This document shows, one piece after another, positions 37,308 to 49,900 of a stretch of DNA of 64,000 nt (position 1 is its first letter; every line of letters begins with the position of its first letter). The position numbers and the translations under genes are program-made. Origin of the DNA: Craspedostauros australis (lineage: Eukaryota; Bacillariophyta; Bacillariophyceae; Mastogloiales; Achnanthaceae); NCBI GenBank assembly GCA_026770025.1, contig JAMXDE010000049.1, positions 1-64,000 on the forward strand, in the 5' to 3' direction. Below the pieces are notes generated by a model. The model saw only the letters and a program-made list of their open reading frames with translations, searched no databases and was not told the DNA's origin.

Positions 37308-40030
37308 ATGCTCAACTTCAAGGCAGTTACCATCACGGCGATCTTGCTCGCCGAATGCAAGACGATCGATGCCATCCTTTGCGGCCATAGATTGATTGAC
37401 CCAACCAACGAACTTCATGTTGCGATGCAGGCAACCAGACTGTTGAAGGGCGACGGCGGTTTCATTCCAAAGAACGTCAAGGGTAACAAACAGACGGGAG
37501 CACCGTCCAACAATCCAAGCAGCAATCCCAGTGTGGCACCAACCAGTTCGCCTACCAGCTCTCCTACATTGGCACCAACTGCGTTGGCCTGAATAATGAC
37601 GACAACACTGACTTCTACACCAACCTTGCCACCAACTGGGGCACCAACTTCAAGGCCAACTGGGCGGCCAGTTGCCTTGCCGACCAGCAATCCAACCTTG
37701 AGGCCTACCTCATCACCGACCGACCAGCCAACAGGCGGAGCAACCAGCATGCCGACATCAGGGCCTACATCTGCACCGACAACCATCTCGTTTGCATTTG
37801 ATTCCAGCATCTCCGTGGCCTGCGAGCCAGATGTTGCGCCGCCATGCTTTCCGCCGGAGGCATCCGAGCCGAAGACCATCATCTGCAATCCATCCAAGAC
37901 ATCGTACCGCGAGGTCGTCACTGCTGTTCAAAGCACACCAGGATTGCAGAATTACTTTGCATGCGCTGGCCTCTTGACCGAGGGGGATGCGCACAAGCTA
38001 TTCAACCGATATGCGTCCAGCCCCTTGCTAGCTGAGGAGCTGAAGCTATTGTCCGCCGCCGGCACCACTCTGCTCACAGCTCTCGGTGGCGAGGACATCT
38101 ACTACATGTGCCAGGACGCTGGGGCTCCAAGCTGTGCAGAGGAGTATCACTGTACCAGCGCCGACGGTTACAGTTTCATGACCATTGCCACCACTGCCTG
38201 CATTGGGTCTGGATCTTGCGACAGGATGGGACGAAACACATTGGTCCTGGCTTCATCCTGTACCAGCAAAGGGGTATGCGCCGGCATGAACTCTCTTTAT
38301 GTTTCCAATTGCTATGGTCCTCACCCAACATACGGTGTCACCTTCATTGGTCAACTGGCCTGCACTGATTATCTTTCCTGCGTCCTTGCTGGCACATACT
38401 CCTACAGAGACACCATCATACAAAGCGGCGCCTGCGTTGGACCCTACGCCTGTGCGAGCGTTGGCTACCGCGTTGAACAGTACGGGCCCAGCCGTTCCCA
38501 GAGCCACGTCAGAATTGGGTTCAACGCATGCCTTGGTGAATATGCATGCACCGCAGCACATGCGAGCGGTTACTACGACTGCACATGCACATCGTTGCCA
38601 TCACCTGCGAAGATTCAGGGCAGCTTGAGCATCGGCGACAATGCCTGCGCCGCAGCCTACGCTTGCCCGGGATTGGGATTCGGTGACTCAGTGACAACTG
38701 ACATCATTGTGCCAGACTATGGCTGTGACAGCAGCGGCGCATGCTACGAATGCATGACAAAAACCAACTGCGACAGCGACGAAGTCTTCATTATCTACGA
38801 TGCTGCCGTCGCCTGCCCCAAAGACGTTGATGGCGACCCAACCAGTGAAAAGAGTCGATCAATTCTGCATCAACAAAGACCAACGCCCAACAGATTGCCC
38901 AACTTTCGCCCCCTTCTCCGCTGGCAAGCGATACCCCAACGATGATTCCGACAGAGCAGCCATCCGATCTGTCAACTTTTGTTCCAACAAACTCCCCAAC
39001 CATCAACAAGACCACCCTGCAGACCCTTTGCTTGAATGAGGCTGGGGAGGTTACTGCAGGCTTCACCTCCAGACAAGTCGTCCTCTGCGATGATGATGTG
39101 GGCACATGCGCACAATTCGTCAACGACAACGAGTCTCTCCCAACGAACAAGGACAGGTTCGTGAAAAGCATCTTCGGATGCGATGACGACCAAGGCAGCC
39201 GGACGTCGCAGCAACAGGCGCAGGTACGATTTGATCGCATCAAGAATGACCCCCAAGCAATCGCAGCCATCCTCACTGCTCTCGAAGGCGATGGCATCCT
39301 TCTCACTGCGAACGCCGCAAGCCTATCCACGAGATGCGGTGCTGTGGGCGGGGCCTGCCGCTGAGGAACTCTCAGTTGGACTCTCAGGGGCGACATCATC
39401 ATCACCCTGGACTCATGTGCAAGTGATAGTTCCTGCGAAGAGGTTTCGAAGGATGCCATCATCCTCAGCAGCTGTCTGGGACCAAAATCCTGCAAGAATC
39501 TTGGATCTTTTTCCAGCCCTCCCAGTGCCACGGCCACCATTGGCTACCAGATCATCGGGCCAGCCGCATGAACCAGCACAAACAGCTGCGAGAATCTTGG
39601 GCAGAACATCTATGGTAACATCCGGACCCAACACGCAGGATGAAATGGCGGGGACGGCTGCAAAGGCCTTGGAATTTGCGCCGACCAGTCTCCCAGTATC
39701 GCCACACCTACGCTTGCCAACATCGACGTGGGGATGAACGCTTGTGAGGGACAACGCGCTAGTCAGAATGTTCACGCTGGCCCGTTCAAGACTCTCGGTT
39801 GTATCACCATCGGCAGTGGCACATGCTTGTCACAAGACAGCTGTAACGGTGTTGCAAACTCCAACTTGGCGGTTGATGATCTGGTCGTGGCGGCGAACAC
39901 CTGCGCGGCTCCAAGCAACTGTCAGGACTGCGTGGCGACAGACATGTGCAGCGGCTCTCCTGGCCGGACCTACATCATCGACAGCCCATCCAACGACTGC
40001 CCTGGACAAAATAACGATGCATGCTCTTGA
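37308..40030 (+). pseudogene. Decayed secreted Cys-rich protein gene with PT-rich linker
   Basis: Residues 1-22 (MLNFKAVTITAILLAECK) look like a signal peptide. A Pro/Thr/Ser linker follows (PSSNPSVAPTSSPTSSPT), then a Cys-rich module with recurring AC-x-x-x-x-AC units (ACVGPYACASVG, NACLGEYACTAA, NACAAAYACPGLG) ending CYECMTKTNC...IIYDAAVACP. Such PT-linked, possibly beta-helical proteins are common in diatoms and presumably lie at the cell surface. An in-frame TGA at 37,590-37,592 splits the linker from the signal peptide; the frame resumes at once. Beyond 38,820 a second, diverged copy of the module follows (TLCLNEAGEVTAG... to CQDCVATDMC...YIIDSPSNDCP). It is spread over all three frames with several stops between 38,870 and 39,700. 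The first module (37,596-38,870) is still open. The gene is probably dead, though an unseen intron could remove the first stop. Confidence 0.7.
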
Positions 40031-40630
40031 AAAATGAAATGGCAGACCGCACTCTCAGGGCGCGAACAGGAGTGGGAGTACAAACATCGCGACATGTCCA
40101 CATGTACGCCCATGCTCATACGGTCGCATCTTCCGCAGCGGCAAGACAGCATGGATGCGATCCATATTCAGAACGAATGGCTCAACTCAACTCCATCGTT
40201 GCATATGGCACGATGATCGAAGAATAGAATACATGTTACAATACAGTCATGGAACAATCGTTTGCATCCTGTGCTGTGCTGCGCCTTGCCAGTTGTGCAT
40301 TCTCGTACTTCCATGTGCTAGTATAGCATGATATGGTACCTTTGCCCATGACTTCAAGGGAGCATATCCGAAGATGAACCACACAACTTGACTACAGTTT
40401 CAACCACTCCGTCCAGACATCCATACGAGTGCACTTGCGTTCTTGTCGTACAACTCGTCGAGTATTCTAAACTTGTCTTGTTCGAGGCCAGCTCAGCGAG
40501 GAAACGTTATGTGCGAACTAAAACGAAGACTCGGTGATGCCACGTTTGGTTACCCAGAACGTCTGTATCTGCAGAAGGGGGCGTCCTGCGTGTTCGTCTT
40601 CAGCACGCAGACGACGGAATAGCTCATCGA
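40031..40630. other. Intergenic, nothing recognised
   Basis: About 600 bp lie between the decayed Cys-rich gene and the first mariner-like element. Short open frames only; no domain or repeat is recognised. Confidence 0.5.
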
Positions 40631-40716
40631 ATGTAACATATTATAGGAGCTGCACTAGCACATCACAACATAGCATAGTATAGCATATGAGCATGGTATG
40701 GTGTGGATTCGTTGCG

Positions 40717-40746
40717 CTCTACTCTACTCTACTCTACTCTACTCTA
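40717..40746 (+). repeat. TACTC pentanucleotide run
   Basis: About six copies of TACTC lie in the left arm of mariner copy 1. Copy 2 has only a degenerate version at the same place, so this tract expanded after the copies separated. Confidence 0.85.
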
Positions 40747-41328
40747 CCAATACATGACGATTGTGCTAGTGGCAGCGCCGTCGGCAGGGCACGAGCAGAG
40801 ATGAATGATCAGAGGATGCATCGTTGGTGCTCCAGTGACGAGTACAGACGCTTGGACTTGATGGCAGCAACGATCGCGAGGGTGGCACATGTGTGATGAA
40901 GAGAAAGCGGAATACTGGCATGGCACGATGTGGTACAGATGTACGAGTGCGGTACCAACCAAGAGGAGGCTTTGCCATTCGATTGGTTTGTGCGACACAC
41001 ACCGATTGTGCTGGCGCTCCGATCGACGCAGTTGAGGCCTTGGAGCGTTTTTGTGTGTGGTTCGGATGGAAATTTTCCGACCAGAACGGCACAACACAAC
41101 GTGCCGGCTCCACGACGCGATGGCTCCACGACGCACACCATTCACGACACAAAAATACGGTCCGCGTCACACAATTCACACCACTCGTCACAAAACACAA
41201 AACAAACATCACACACCACACCACACCACACATCACAATCCTCCATGCCATCAAACAGACGATGTGCACACAGGCACTCCAATCACAGGTGTGCCTATAA
41301 CATATAATACTACTACTTCGATTTGCAG

Positions 41329-43875
41329 CTACATCTCTGCTGTGTTGGTATCCTGCTCTGCTTTGCTGTGATGCTCGTCCTTGCCAACGAACATGGCCAC
41401 TTCGAATGTGTTCATGGTGGGTGCTGCTTCGGCTTTGCTGTTGTTGTTGCGAGGCTCAATGATGTCGGCTTTGCTCTTGCTGGGTTGCTTCTTTCTCTTC
41501 TCGTCTTTCTTCTGTTGCTCAGCCTCCTCGTTGGCTCTGGTTGTCGCAACGATTTGCTTCTCCAGCAACGGAATGAGGCTGCTGGTTGTTGGCAGATTCG
41601 TTTTCAGGCACTGCAGTCCACTGACAGCCATCACCTTGAGCGCATCATCGTACATACCTTTGATGTCGGGCTTGGCGTATTTGAAGTCAGCTGATTTGCC
41701 TTTGTTGTCTGTTGCAGTTGGTTTGTTGGTGGTCGCGCGGGTAGCCTCATCCTCCTCCAACACGAAGTCCGTGTGAGACACGGTAACGCTGATCTTGTTG
41801 CCCTCTTTGTCGAATTCCGTGGACGTTTGTTTCCGCACATTCATGTGCAGTCCCTTGCGCTCCGTCACAAATTCGTCACCTCCTTTTGCAGCACAAATTG
41901 CGTAGGCAATCTGATGGTGGCGAACATACGCGCTAGCCACCTTGTCCAGCTTGAATTGTTTCCAACAGGTTCCACAAGCATTCTACAATGCCTCAGTGGT
42001 AAGCAATCGGCTTCCATGGTGCTCACCTTGATACGCTGACACGTGTTTTGACATCGCTGGGAATATCGCATCGTCTTTCACATTCGTGATGGGAGAATTT
42101 GGTGGTTGCAGTCGTAAGTGCCATCCGCGACTGTCGAACTCCTTGTTGATGAATCTAAGTAGCTCCGTGTCTCTGTGTGGCCCTGCGCCATCCATCTGGT
42201 ACCGAATCACCACGTTCTTTCCGGTTTCGGCCTTGATTTTGCTGGCGAGCGAATCCAGTGCGGGGAGTTCTTTTTCGCGGAAGAATTTCTTGAGGCTGTA
42301 CTTCGGCTTGGGCTTAACACGATGACCATCTGTTTCCTTGCTGCCCGTGATTTCCAGTGGTTGGAAGTACAGTTCACCCTTCTTGCGAGAGATTTTCTCG
42401 GGATCAGGAAGGTGCTTGTACTTGGTCGGCGAGACCCAAGTTCGCTTGTACGTGGTCTTCTGCGCTCGGACCATGCGCCCAACACGTTCGAAGTTCACCT
42501 TATACGCCTTTCCTCCTTTCGCAAAACAGTTATTTGTTGGGGCAAATGCTGTTGATGCAATTGCCATGGTCTTGTCAATGTGACACTTGTGATGCACAGT
42601 CTGCTTCACAGGCTTAACTCCCATCTGGGGCACATGTTTCAGATGCATGCAAGCGACAATGGAGTAGAACCACTTTTCGTCCATGTGGACAAGGACAACT
42701 TGCGTATTCTCAAACAGCTCAGCTGATTCCCAGAACACACAGAAGTCCTGAGCCCAGATGTCGCGCTTTGCTGTAGTGGTGCCATTGATCAGAGGGAGTA
42801 TTGTTGTAGAACGGTACTCACTGCCTTCCAATCCCATGACGAATTTGCGAATACACTTCGGACCAACGACTTGCGGGTTTCCGCTGCCTGCCAGTTTCCA
42901 TGCAATTCTGTCCCACGAGATTGCGCCATTGCACCGTCGCAACACATCCTGGAGCTCAAATTGCAGGAAGGGACCACGCTCCAACCACAAATCAGCCAGC
43001 ACTTTTGCGGATGCCAGCTCTTCCGGCGAAGCAGAGGCATAGGCAGAAGCAATTTCGTCGTTCTTGAACTGTTGCTCTGGATGTCGAAGACGTAGTTGTT
43101 TCTCGAAGGCTGCGCGCTGCGTGAAGTACTGTCGTTGCTTGATGGGGCAGGTGAAGATGCTGCTGCCTGCGTCACTTCGCTTCTTGCATTCGAGCGTCTC
43201 CGTTTGGAATTTCACAATGTTGCGCCCCACTGTGGTGCGGTTGATACCCCATGCATGGGCGATCAACTCTGCATGTTCAGGAATCCCACCCAAATTGAAA
43301 TAGAGAACAGTGTAGTTCCGATTGTCTTCTTTGTCAAGGCGCTTGCTAAGATTACCAGGCTTAGCAATACTATGCCCTCCATCCTTTCGCAACCATCCTT
43401 TTGTTTTCGCGCCTTTCTTCATCTGGTTCGTGAGCTGGGCGATTGCTGTTGCTTTCTGACGCCGCGAGACCTCGAGAAAAGCGGCGATTTTGGCTTCTTG
43501 CGATTCTGTGGTAGTTGGGGATGGTGTGGGGGGCTTAGCCTTGTTGTTGACACGCGTGGCAGCGACGGAGTGATGCTGGGGAGAAAGGAGGGAAGGCTTA
43601 GCAAGGCCTCCAGCAGTGCGAGTCCGTGCGAAGGTAGCGAGGCTGTGTGGTGTGCACAGATCCTCGCGAACAACATACATTCGGCTCTGCCCCATCACTG
43701 GGGTCACCATGACCATTGCCACCTCTCCTGGTGCAAGAGGCCCATTGCGTTTGACTGTAGCGCCGTCCGTGGTCTGCTTCATTGCAAAATCAACATGACA
43801 TACGCCCAGGTCATGGACCCTGCCGCTTGAGCTCTGGTGGGATGCCACCTTCACACAGTCACCAGCGCGCAGCAT
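41329..43875 (-). pseudogene. Mariner-like transposase, one premature stop
   Basis: The frame starts at the ATG of MLRAGDCVKVA (43,875) and, apart from one codon, is open to 41,329 (848 codons). A TAG at 41,983-41,985 replaces the Trp codon of the sister copy (LTTEAL-stop-NAC against LTTDALWKAC). The frame after it is intact (SAYVRHHQIAYAICAAKGGDEF...). All three catalytic acidic residues remain: HMDEKWFY, YQMDGAGPHRD and NVKDDAIF after QPPNSP. The stop would remove about 218 C-terminal residues but leave the catalytic core. It is non-autonomous at best. By eye it is roughly 80-85% identical in protein to copy 2. Confidence 0.88.
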
Positions 43876-44561
43876 GCTTGCGAGGAGTGAATGTTTCGTG
43901 CCTTTTTGGGGACACGTTCCCTGAGATGGCCTGTTCTCAACCGGCTTGAGGCCGCTTGTTGTTGAGAGCCAGGCAGGGCAAAGTGAAGGTAATAGATGTA
44001 AACTGTAGAGTAATTGCAAAAGCTTGTGAACTACAATCGATTTGAATTATGGTGAAAGGTCCTCCAGCTTGAGGAGTCATAGAAAAGTCAAGCATGCAGC
44101 GCCATGGGGTAAGCCGTCCTTTGGTGGAATCAAACATGACAGCAACTGCTCCTGTGGAGCGGCTGATGCATATCTTCTCTCTTTGGAGATCTGACCTGAA
44201 TCTTCCGATCCTGGACGAGGAAGAGCCAATTCGGTCTTCTTAAGAGCTACAATCTGATTGGTTGCAGCAACAGATGACAGAAGGAAGCAATGCACTTGCA
44301 GATAGAGTGTTGCTTGCGTCAGAGCAGATGGTGATAAGCAGAATGCAAGATCAGATCGTCATGAGAGCATGGCAAGTGTCTGATTTTGCGCCCCGTCTTG
44401 CTTGGTTATCCACTGTGTCCTTGTTGCACATTTTGTGCATGTTAGTGGGTCCTGGTGTCGAATGAGCGGATTAATTTCGCTCACACAAGGATTCACTTTC
44501 TTGGACTCGCAGCTCTAACGCGGTGATGGAGTTAGTGTGTCCCAACTCGAGGTGAAGAGTT

Positions 44562-46711
44562 CAGTGGTTGCGGGATGATACAACTACGTCCAATGTTGGT
44601 GAAGGTTGATAGAACTGTGTTATTGTGTGTGCTTGTTTGAAGTGATGGTTTACAAAGTTAAGTTTGTTGAGATTATGAGCTCATCAATAAGAGCTCATCA
44701 TCTTCCTGTTTTCTACTTCTTGGCTCCACTAATGGTGCTATTCACCATTGTCCATCGTGTTGTAACCATGCCAAACTTCTGGTTACTCTTGCTAATTAGT
44801 GTATCTGTGTCCAAACATGTGCAATGACACATGTTTGGAGGTCTAATAGAGTCTCTTTGATCCTCTTGGATCATCTTCCTAATTTTGTCTTGGGTCTGAA
44901 ACCCGCATCACATTTTCCGAATTCTATCGAGTAGTTTTCTTGGATCTTTCGAATCGAAGTGTGATTGACACAAAGGACTCAAAACTCGAACAACGATTGG
45001 ATTGATTCAGTACACATGGCCTAACAACAAGGGAACTCATGGTGAATACTAACTGTGTGCCAATAGAGGTTGCAAGCTAATTGTACGAGATTGGCTGGTC
45101 ATGACGCGCATCAGGCACACAAGGAGAACAGCACAGCACAGCACAGCGCATCACCAGTCATTGACGCGCAGCACGGCGCAGCGCACCACAGAACGGCATG
45201 GACAACACGGAGGATGGTCACAAGGTGCCTTGTACCATCCACTCTTTCCTTTGTGGGAAGGTCACAGTCATTCTACATTCTGTGTAAGCTATGACTACAA
45301 GCAGCAGAGAATCAACAGCAGCTCGTCGCAGATGCGCAATGTTTCCGTTGTCCATTTTGTGAGGAGGATTTTGTGCCTTCGCTGTGTCGTTGTGGAATGG
45401 AGGTGCAATTCGGGACTCGCAAAGTGTTCTCATTGATGGGCGCATTTGGTAGAATTGTGGTTAATCTCCATGGCCCCCAACAGCAAAAACTGTTTGAGAA
45501 CACCAAACACAACACAACAACACGACAATGGAGAAACACAACAAAACTCCACAAGCGCTGTCGAATGGCATCGACGGCACTGCCACAACCAGCGGTCCAG
45601 TGCAAGATCTGAGGGCATAGGCGGAACCGCCATGGAAAGTTTGGTGGATGAGCGAGAGCGGGATGTCATCTTGGCTTATTTGGGGCCGTGGCAGGCCCAC
45701 GCGCACACGGCACGATTCGGAGGAAAATATGCTCATTGGATATGGTCTCTGCCTGGAATGCACAGGCCATTCCAACGACCATGGATGGGCAAGACGTATC
45801 CAAGAGGATACGGTGAAGATGCACACGAAGTTTGAGGGTCGGGGGTGGCCTGGAAGGTGCCCTCCGCAAGAAACAAGTGGCGGGCAAGAGTTTTTTGGCG
45901 GGTGGCGGCGGACACATCACGTGACTTCGCTGGTGATGGGTGCCATTGAAAAGTCACCCATATCGCCAAGCCACCCATTCAAGATGTGTCCAGAATTAAC
46001 TCAAGATGGCCATGGCGAAGTATCCTGCGCAGATACGTTCTGGAAGAGGCTGCAGCCTGGGATGCACACGAAAGGGATTTTTTTGGGTGTCGGAAAAACA
46101 TCATGATGGCATCATCACATGGAGGTGCACCTTTGGAGGTATGAGCGCCCCACCCATTCTGAACACATCAGTGTGTCGCCAGAGAATGTGGGAACGCATG
46201 AGGGGCATGTGAAGGAGCTGCAAGGATCGTATCGACGAGATACGGATCCAAATCCGAACGGCATCCGTGTCGGAATCGGGTGTTCGAAAATTCTGCGTTT
46301 CAGTGCAGGGACAGTTTGGAGTATGAGATGCGGCTATCTGCGCAGGATCTTCATGGAGTGGATAGATGGGGGGTATCCGGAGCCAGTGTGGTGCGCAGAT
46401 TGTGAAAATGCCAGGGATGATAATGATGATCATGGGTGCTGAAGGTAGGGCAGCATGGTGCCATCGAGAATTTTTTGCACCCACCACCTGACAGACAGCA
46501 AGCCAAAACGACATTAAAAATAAAGTTCATACAAATTTAACTAAGATATTCAGAATAAACGATAGCCAAGCGTCCGAATGAACTGTCTAGTTTTAATTTT
46601 AAATGGTGCGTTGTTGAGATATAACATCATAAGCAGTTGTTTGGATGGTTTTGGGTGTGCTCTAATTTAGTCTACTTTATCACGACTCATCACGAGTAAA
46701 ACTCAAAAAAC
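44562..46711 (+). repeat. Right arm of mariner copy 1, duplicated at 60,735
   Basis: This matches 60,735-62,880 (shift 16,166 over the first part). Between about 44,825 and 45,305 the two are identical as far as I can read. From 45,310 on they differ by roughly 10%, including small indels near 46,010 and 46,310. The arm contains a possible zinc-binding frame near 45,335-45,460 and the conserved 152-codon frame listed next. Confidence 0.85.
45335..46106 (+). CDS. Possible second element gene, Cys/His-rich, exons unsure
   Basis: Two conserved stretches suggest coding. One is at 45,335-45,460, with CFRCPFCEEDFVP and CRCGMEVQF followed by GTRKVFSLMGAFGR. The other is the 152-codon ATG frame 45,648-46,106, with GLCLECTGHSNDHGW and PSHPFKMCPEL. 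In the sister copy (61,814-62,272 for the second part) the C-x-x-C-x-x-C-E-E-D-F-V-P pattern and the C-x-x-C/H pattern persist. Changes between copies are often conservative in this frame (Met/Leu, Ile/Val, Glu/Gln). The parts lie in different frames, so an intron or a chance reading is possible. No known family is recognised. Confidence 0.3.
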
Positions 46712-46759
46712 ACTCCACAACTAGTGTTATCGTGAGTGCATCAACTGCGACCTGGAGGT
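46712..46759 (+). repeat. 48-bp sequence shared with 36,556-36,603 (inverted)
   Basis: This is identical to the reverse complement of 36,556-36,603. It sits between the mariner right arm and the copia terminal repeat. Its first part (CTCCACAACTAGTG) and last part (AGGTCGTAC) recur near 62,868-62,930 with different DNA between, so it may be part of an LTR family's end. Confidence 0.85.
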
Positions 46760-46761
46760 CG

Positions 46762-46909
46762 TACGTCAGGTTCGATGACTGTAGTGACTGAATCTCAATC
46801 GTGTATCAAGACTCACTCGACTATACGCTCAAATCGAGTCGAATCAAAAACAATGAATCGCGTTTCAGTCATGGGAGATGGGTACCTAATTTCGATCTAG
46901 ATGTTGATA
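46762..46909 (-). mobile_element. Terminal repeat (LTR candidate) of the copia element, left
   Basis: This 148-bp sequence from TACGTCAGGTTCG to GATGTTGATA recurs in the same orientation at 54,559-54,707 with about 5% difference. On the minus strand it follows a purine-rich tract (ATAGGGGAG), as expected for a polypurine tract next to a 3' LTR. The full LTR may also include 46,712-46,761. Confidence 0.65.
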
Positions 46910-49900
46910 CTCCCCTATAGTCGAGAGTCTTGTTCATCCACCCAGAGCCTCTCCTTTCCAGAATAGAAGTGGCCTCACTAACGGCCAGTACTTCGCCCAT
47001 GGAAGGAACTTGGTCATGACGTCGGCTACGTTTTCTGTTCCGTCTATCTTGCAGAAATGCAGGATCTTCGCAGCTACTGCGGCACGCACGCGATGATACG
47101 CCAATGCGTTGTGTCGTTTGGACAACACACTGTTGGGAATGGTGGAGGATGTGATCACGCTCTGGTTGTCTCCGAACATCCAGGCGGGTCCGTCCAGTGG
47201 AATCCCCATTGCACGAAGGGTGAGGCGCATCGCAATCACTTGCTCTGTTGCCTGTCTTGCCGCGACGAATTCCGATCCATAGGTTGCAGTCTCGACAGTG
47301 GTCTGGCGCTTGCTGAACCATTTGATGGGTGTCTGGTTGAGCAGATGGAGAACACCAGTTGCAGATTTACCAGTCACTTTGCAGTGCATGAGATTGGCAT
47401 CCACAAACGTCGTCATACGAACTGCCTTGCCCTTGGGTGTTGGATCGTCGTCCGCGGTCTCCTCTTCGGCATCACCATACACAGAGTACATCCATTCATG
47501 ATCAGGAACCTTGAAGAAGCGCTCGTGATCTGGAATTCCCGTTCTGAACCTGATGGCAGCATCAGAACGCTTTCGGAGGTATCCATACACACGTTTAGCG
47601 CGGTCCATGTGACCAATCCTGGGTTGGGCTCTGAATCTAGACAAAGTCATCACAGCTGCAGCAATATCAAACCGTCCCAATGTGATGCACCATTGAAGGG
47701 CGCCGATGAGTGATTGGAATTGTCTGGTCTCTACAGGGTTTAGTTCGCGTGATGTGTCTAGCTCTGGGGCATCGTTGTGTTCCATGGGACTGGTGTAAGT
47801 CCGTGGAAGCTCCCCATGCACCTGTTTGTAATTCGCCAGCATCTGTTTGATGTAGGATTGCGGGCTCATAGTCAGGGTTCCGTCTTTGTATCGGTCGAAG
47901 TCTGCGCCGAGGTGATACTTGATTGGTCCTACACCCTTCAACTTGTACTTGTACTTGTTGATGAGCATGTCGAAGAATGACTGTGGGTCTTCCATGACGG
48001 CCATCAGATCATCTACGTACACACAGATGCATTCCCAGCATCTACCAGCATCCCTCATCCACACATCCGGGTCAGCTTTGCACTGAAAGAACTTCATGTC
48101 ACGGAGTGTGTCGGCCAGAGACTCGTGGAATCGAGCACCGGATGTGCGTAGTCCGTAGAGCGCTTTCACGATGATCATCATGTGACCAGCAAACTCTTGG
48201 AACTCAGGACCAGCTATGAAACAGATCTTTTCTTTTGTGTAGGCTTCTAGATGGGCATTACCAATATCACCCACCATGGGCTTGAGGTTGTTGAGTTCTG
48301 CAGCAAGCAGTGCAATCCTGAATGATCTGAGATTGACTACTCCTGCATATGCCATATCCTTACACGGGTCTGTCAAGTGGCCTCCTGCTACGCATCTTGC
48401 CTTGTGCCGAAGATCGTGCTTCACATCGTACACCCAGAGGAGCTTGATCTGCTTGTATCCATCTGGTTTCCGAGCGTTCTTTCCAAGATCTTTGAACGTG
48501 CCATACTCGTGGAGCTGATCCATTTCTTTTCTCTCAGCATCTACCCACTTGGAGTTGCCGTTCTTCTCATCAAGCTGGCGGGCTTCCTTCCCGTTCCGTG
48601 GAACTTGAACACCAAACTTGAAGATAGGACCTTGTGCACGAGCTTTGCGTTTACTAGCATTGATAAGACGATTGAGTTTCTTCTTTCTCTTTGCTAGTTT
48701 ACGGAATCGTTTCCAGCCAGGCAGACCGAGGAGGTTGTTGTCTGCGGCGTACTTTGCACATGAGACAGGGTCGTCTTTGGCTATCACGTCCAGTGGTTCC
48801 ATGGTCACACTGCCATCCTCCCATTGTACCTTCACGTTGTAGGAGGAGCCGTTGTACTTGCTGTGACTGGAGTGGAATGGACCTTCATGACCGGTGATGG
48901 CCTTGAAAACGCACATCTCCCCGTCGCCAATCTCCTGTTCGTGCTGTTACTCAATGATGTCGGCCAGATCCGTGTACGCAATGAGCTCTTCGGTGTCGTC
49001 GTCGCCGTATGCGATGAGCATCTTGATATTGTCATGGTTGGCTGCGTCTCCGTCCTTGATCTTGCGGATCACTCGAGCTCTCCACTTGAGTCCATCCTGT
49101 TGGTGGAGGAAGGTCAATCCGAGCAACTCATCAGGACTGAATTTGGGGACTTTGACTACACCTGGATCTGATTCTCCATGTGATGTGGCTACCAGGTCAG
49201 ATAGTGCATGCACAACGGGTTGTCTAGCTTTAGGTGTGCTGTCACTGTCGAAATCTTCTGGATTTTTGGTTTCGCTAGCTTCGTCACCCATGTCACCATC
49301 CTCCCCAGAATCAGGCAGGGGGTAGTCTGCCCGTAGGTTTTGCGCGTCATCAGACACACGTCGGATGCTCGAGCGTGGCAACAGCCGTTGCGTTGCGTCA
49401 TCTAGAACCCAGAACGTCAGTTCATCACCCTTGTGCTCGCATGGTCCAGCCCAGCGTCCACGCCGTTCCTGCGTGGTGCCTGGGAAGGCAGCGTTCCCAA
49501 CCTTGTAGTACACTGGCTCCCACCAATGGAAGCTGAGGTACTTGCTCACGTCGGGACGTTGGCCTGTGGCGGCTTGGATGGGCGTGATGTGACCGGCCGT
49601 GGACTGTGACAGATGGTTGAACAGTCCCACGACGTACAAGGTGCAGATGAGCCAGAACCTGGCAGGAGTGCCAGTTCTGTCCATGATGCCGTTGGTGGTG
49701 CGCTTCACATCCTGGATGCGTCGCTCGACAGGATTCTGATGTTGGTGATGTGGTTCGGACTGGTGGTCTGCGACGCAGTACTGCCGGAGGATGTCCTTCA
49801 TCTTGCCTCCGATCTGTGCCGTGGCGTTGTCGGACATCAACACGTCCATGGCACCATGCTCCCGAATGAAGTCCTGCACAACATGGGGAACATGGGGTTC

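Larger units (their letters stand above)
40631..46711 (-). mobile_element. Mariner-like element, copy 1 (about 6.1 kb, broken)
   Basis: The whole stretch has a counterpart at 57,352-62,880. Homology starts at ATGTAACATATTATAGGAG on the left and ends near CCACAACTAGTGTTATCG on the right. It contains a left arm (40,631-41,328), the transposase (minus) and a long right arm (44,562-46,711). Between about 44,020 and 44,561 this copy has sequence absent from copy 2, either an insertion here or a deletion there. No convincing terminal inverted repeats or TA duplication were found, so the true ends may differ. Confidence 0.75.

Noticed and set aside
46870-47713. Frames on both strands overlapping the copia RNase H region
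   Set aside because: They are shadows of the copia coding frame.
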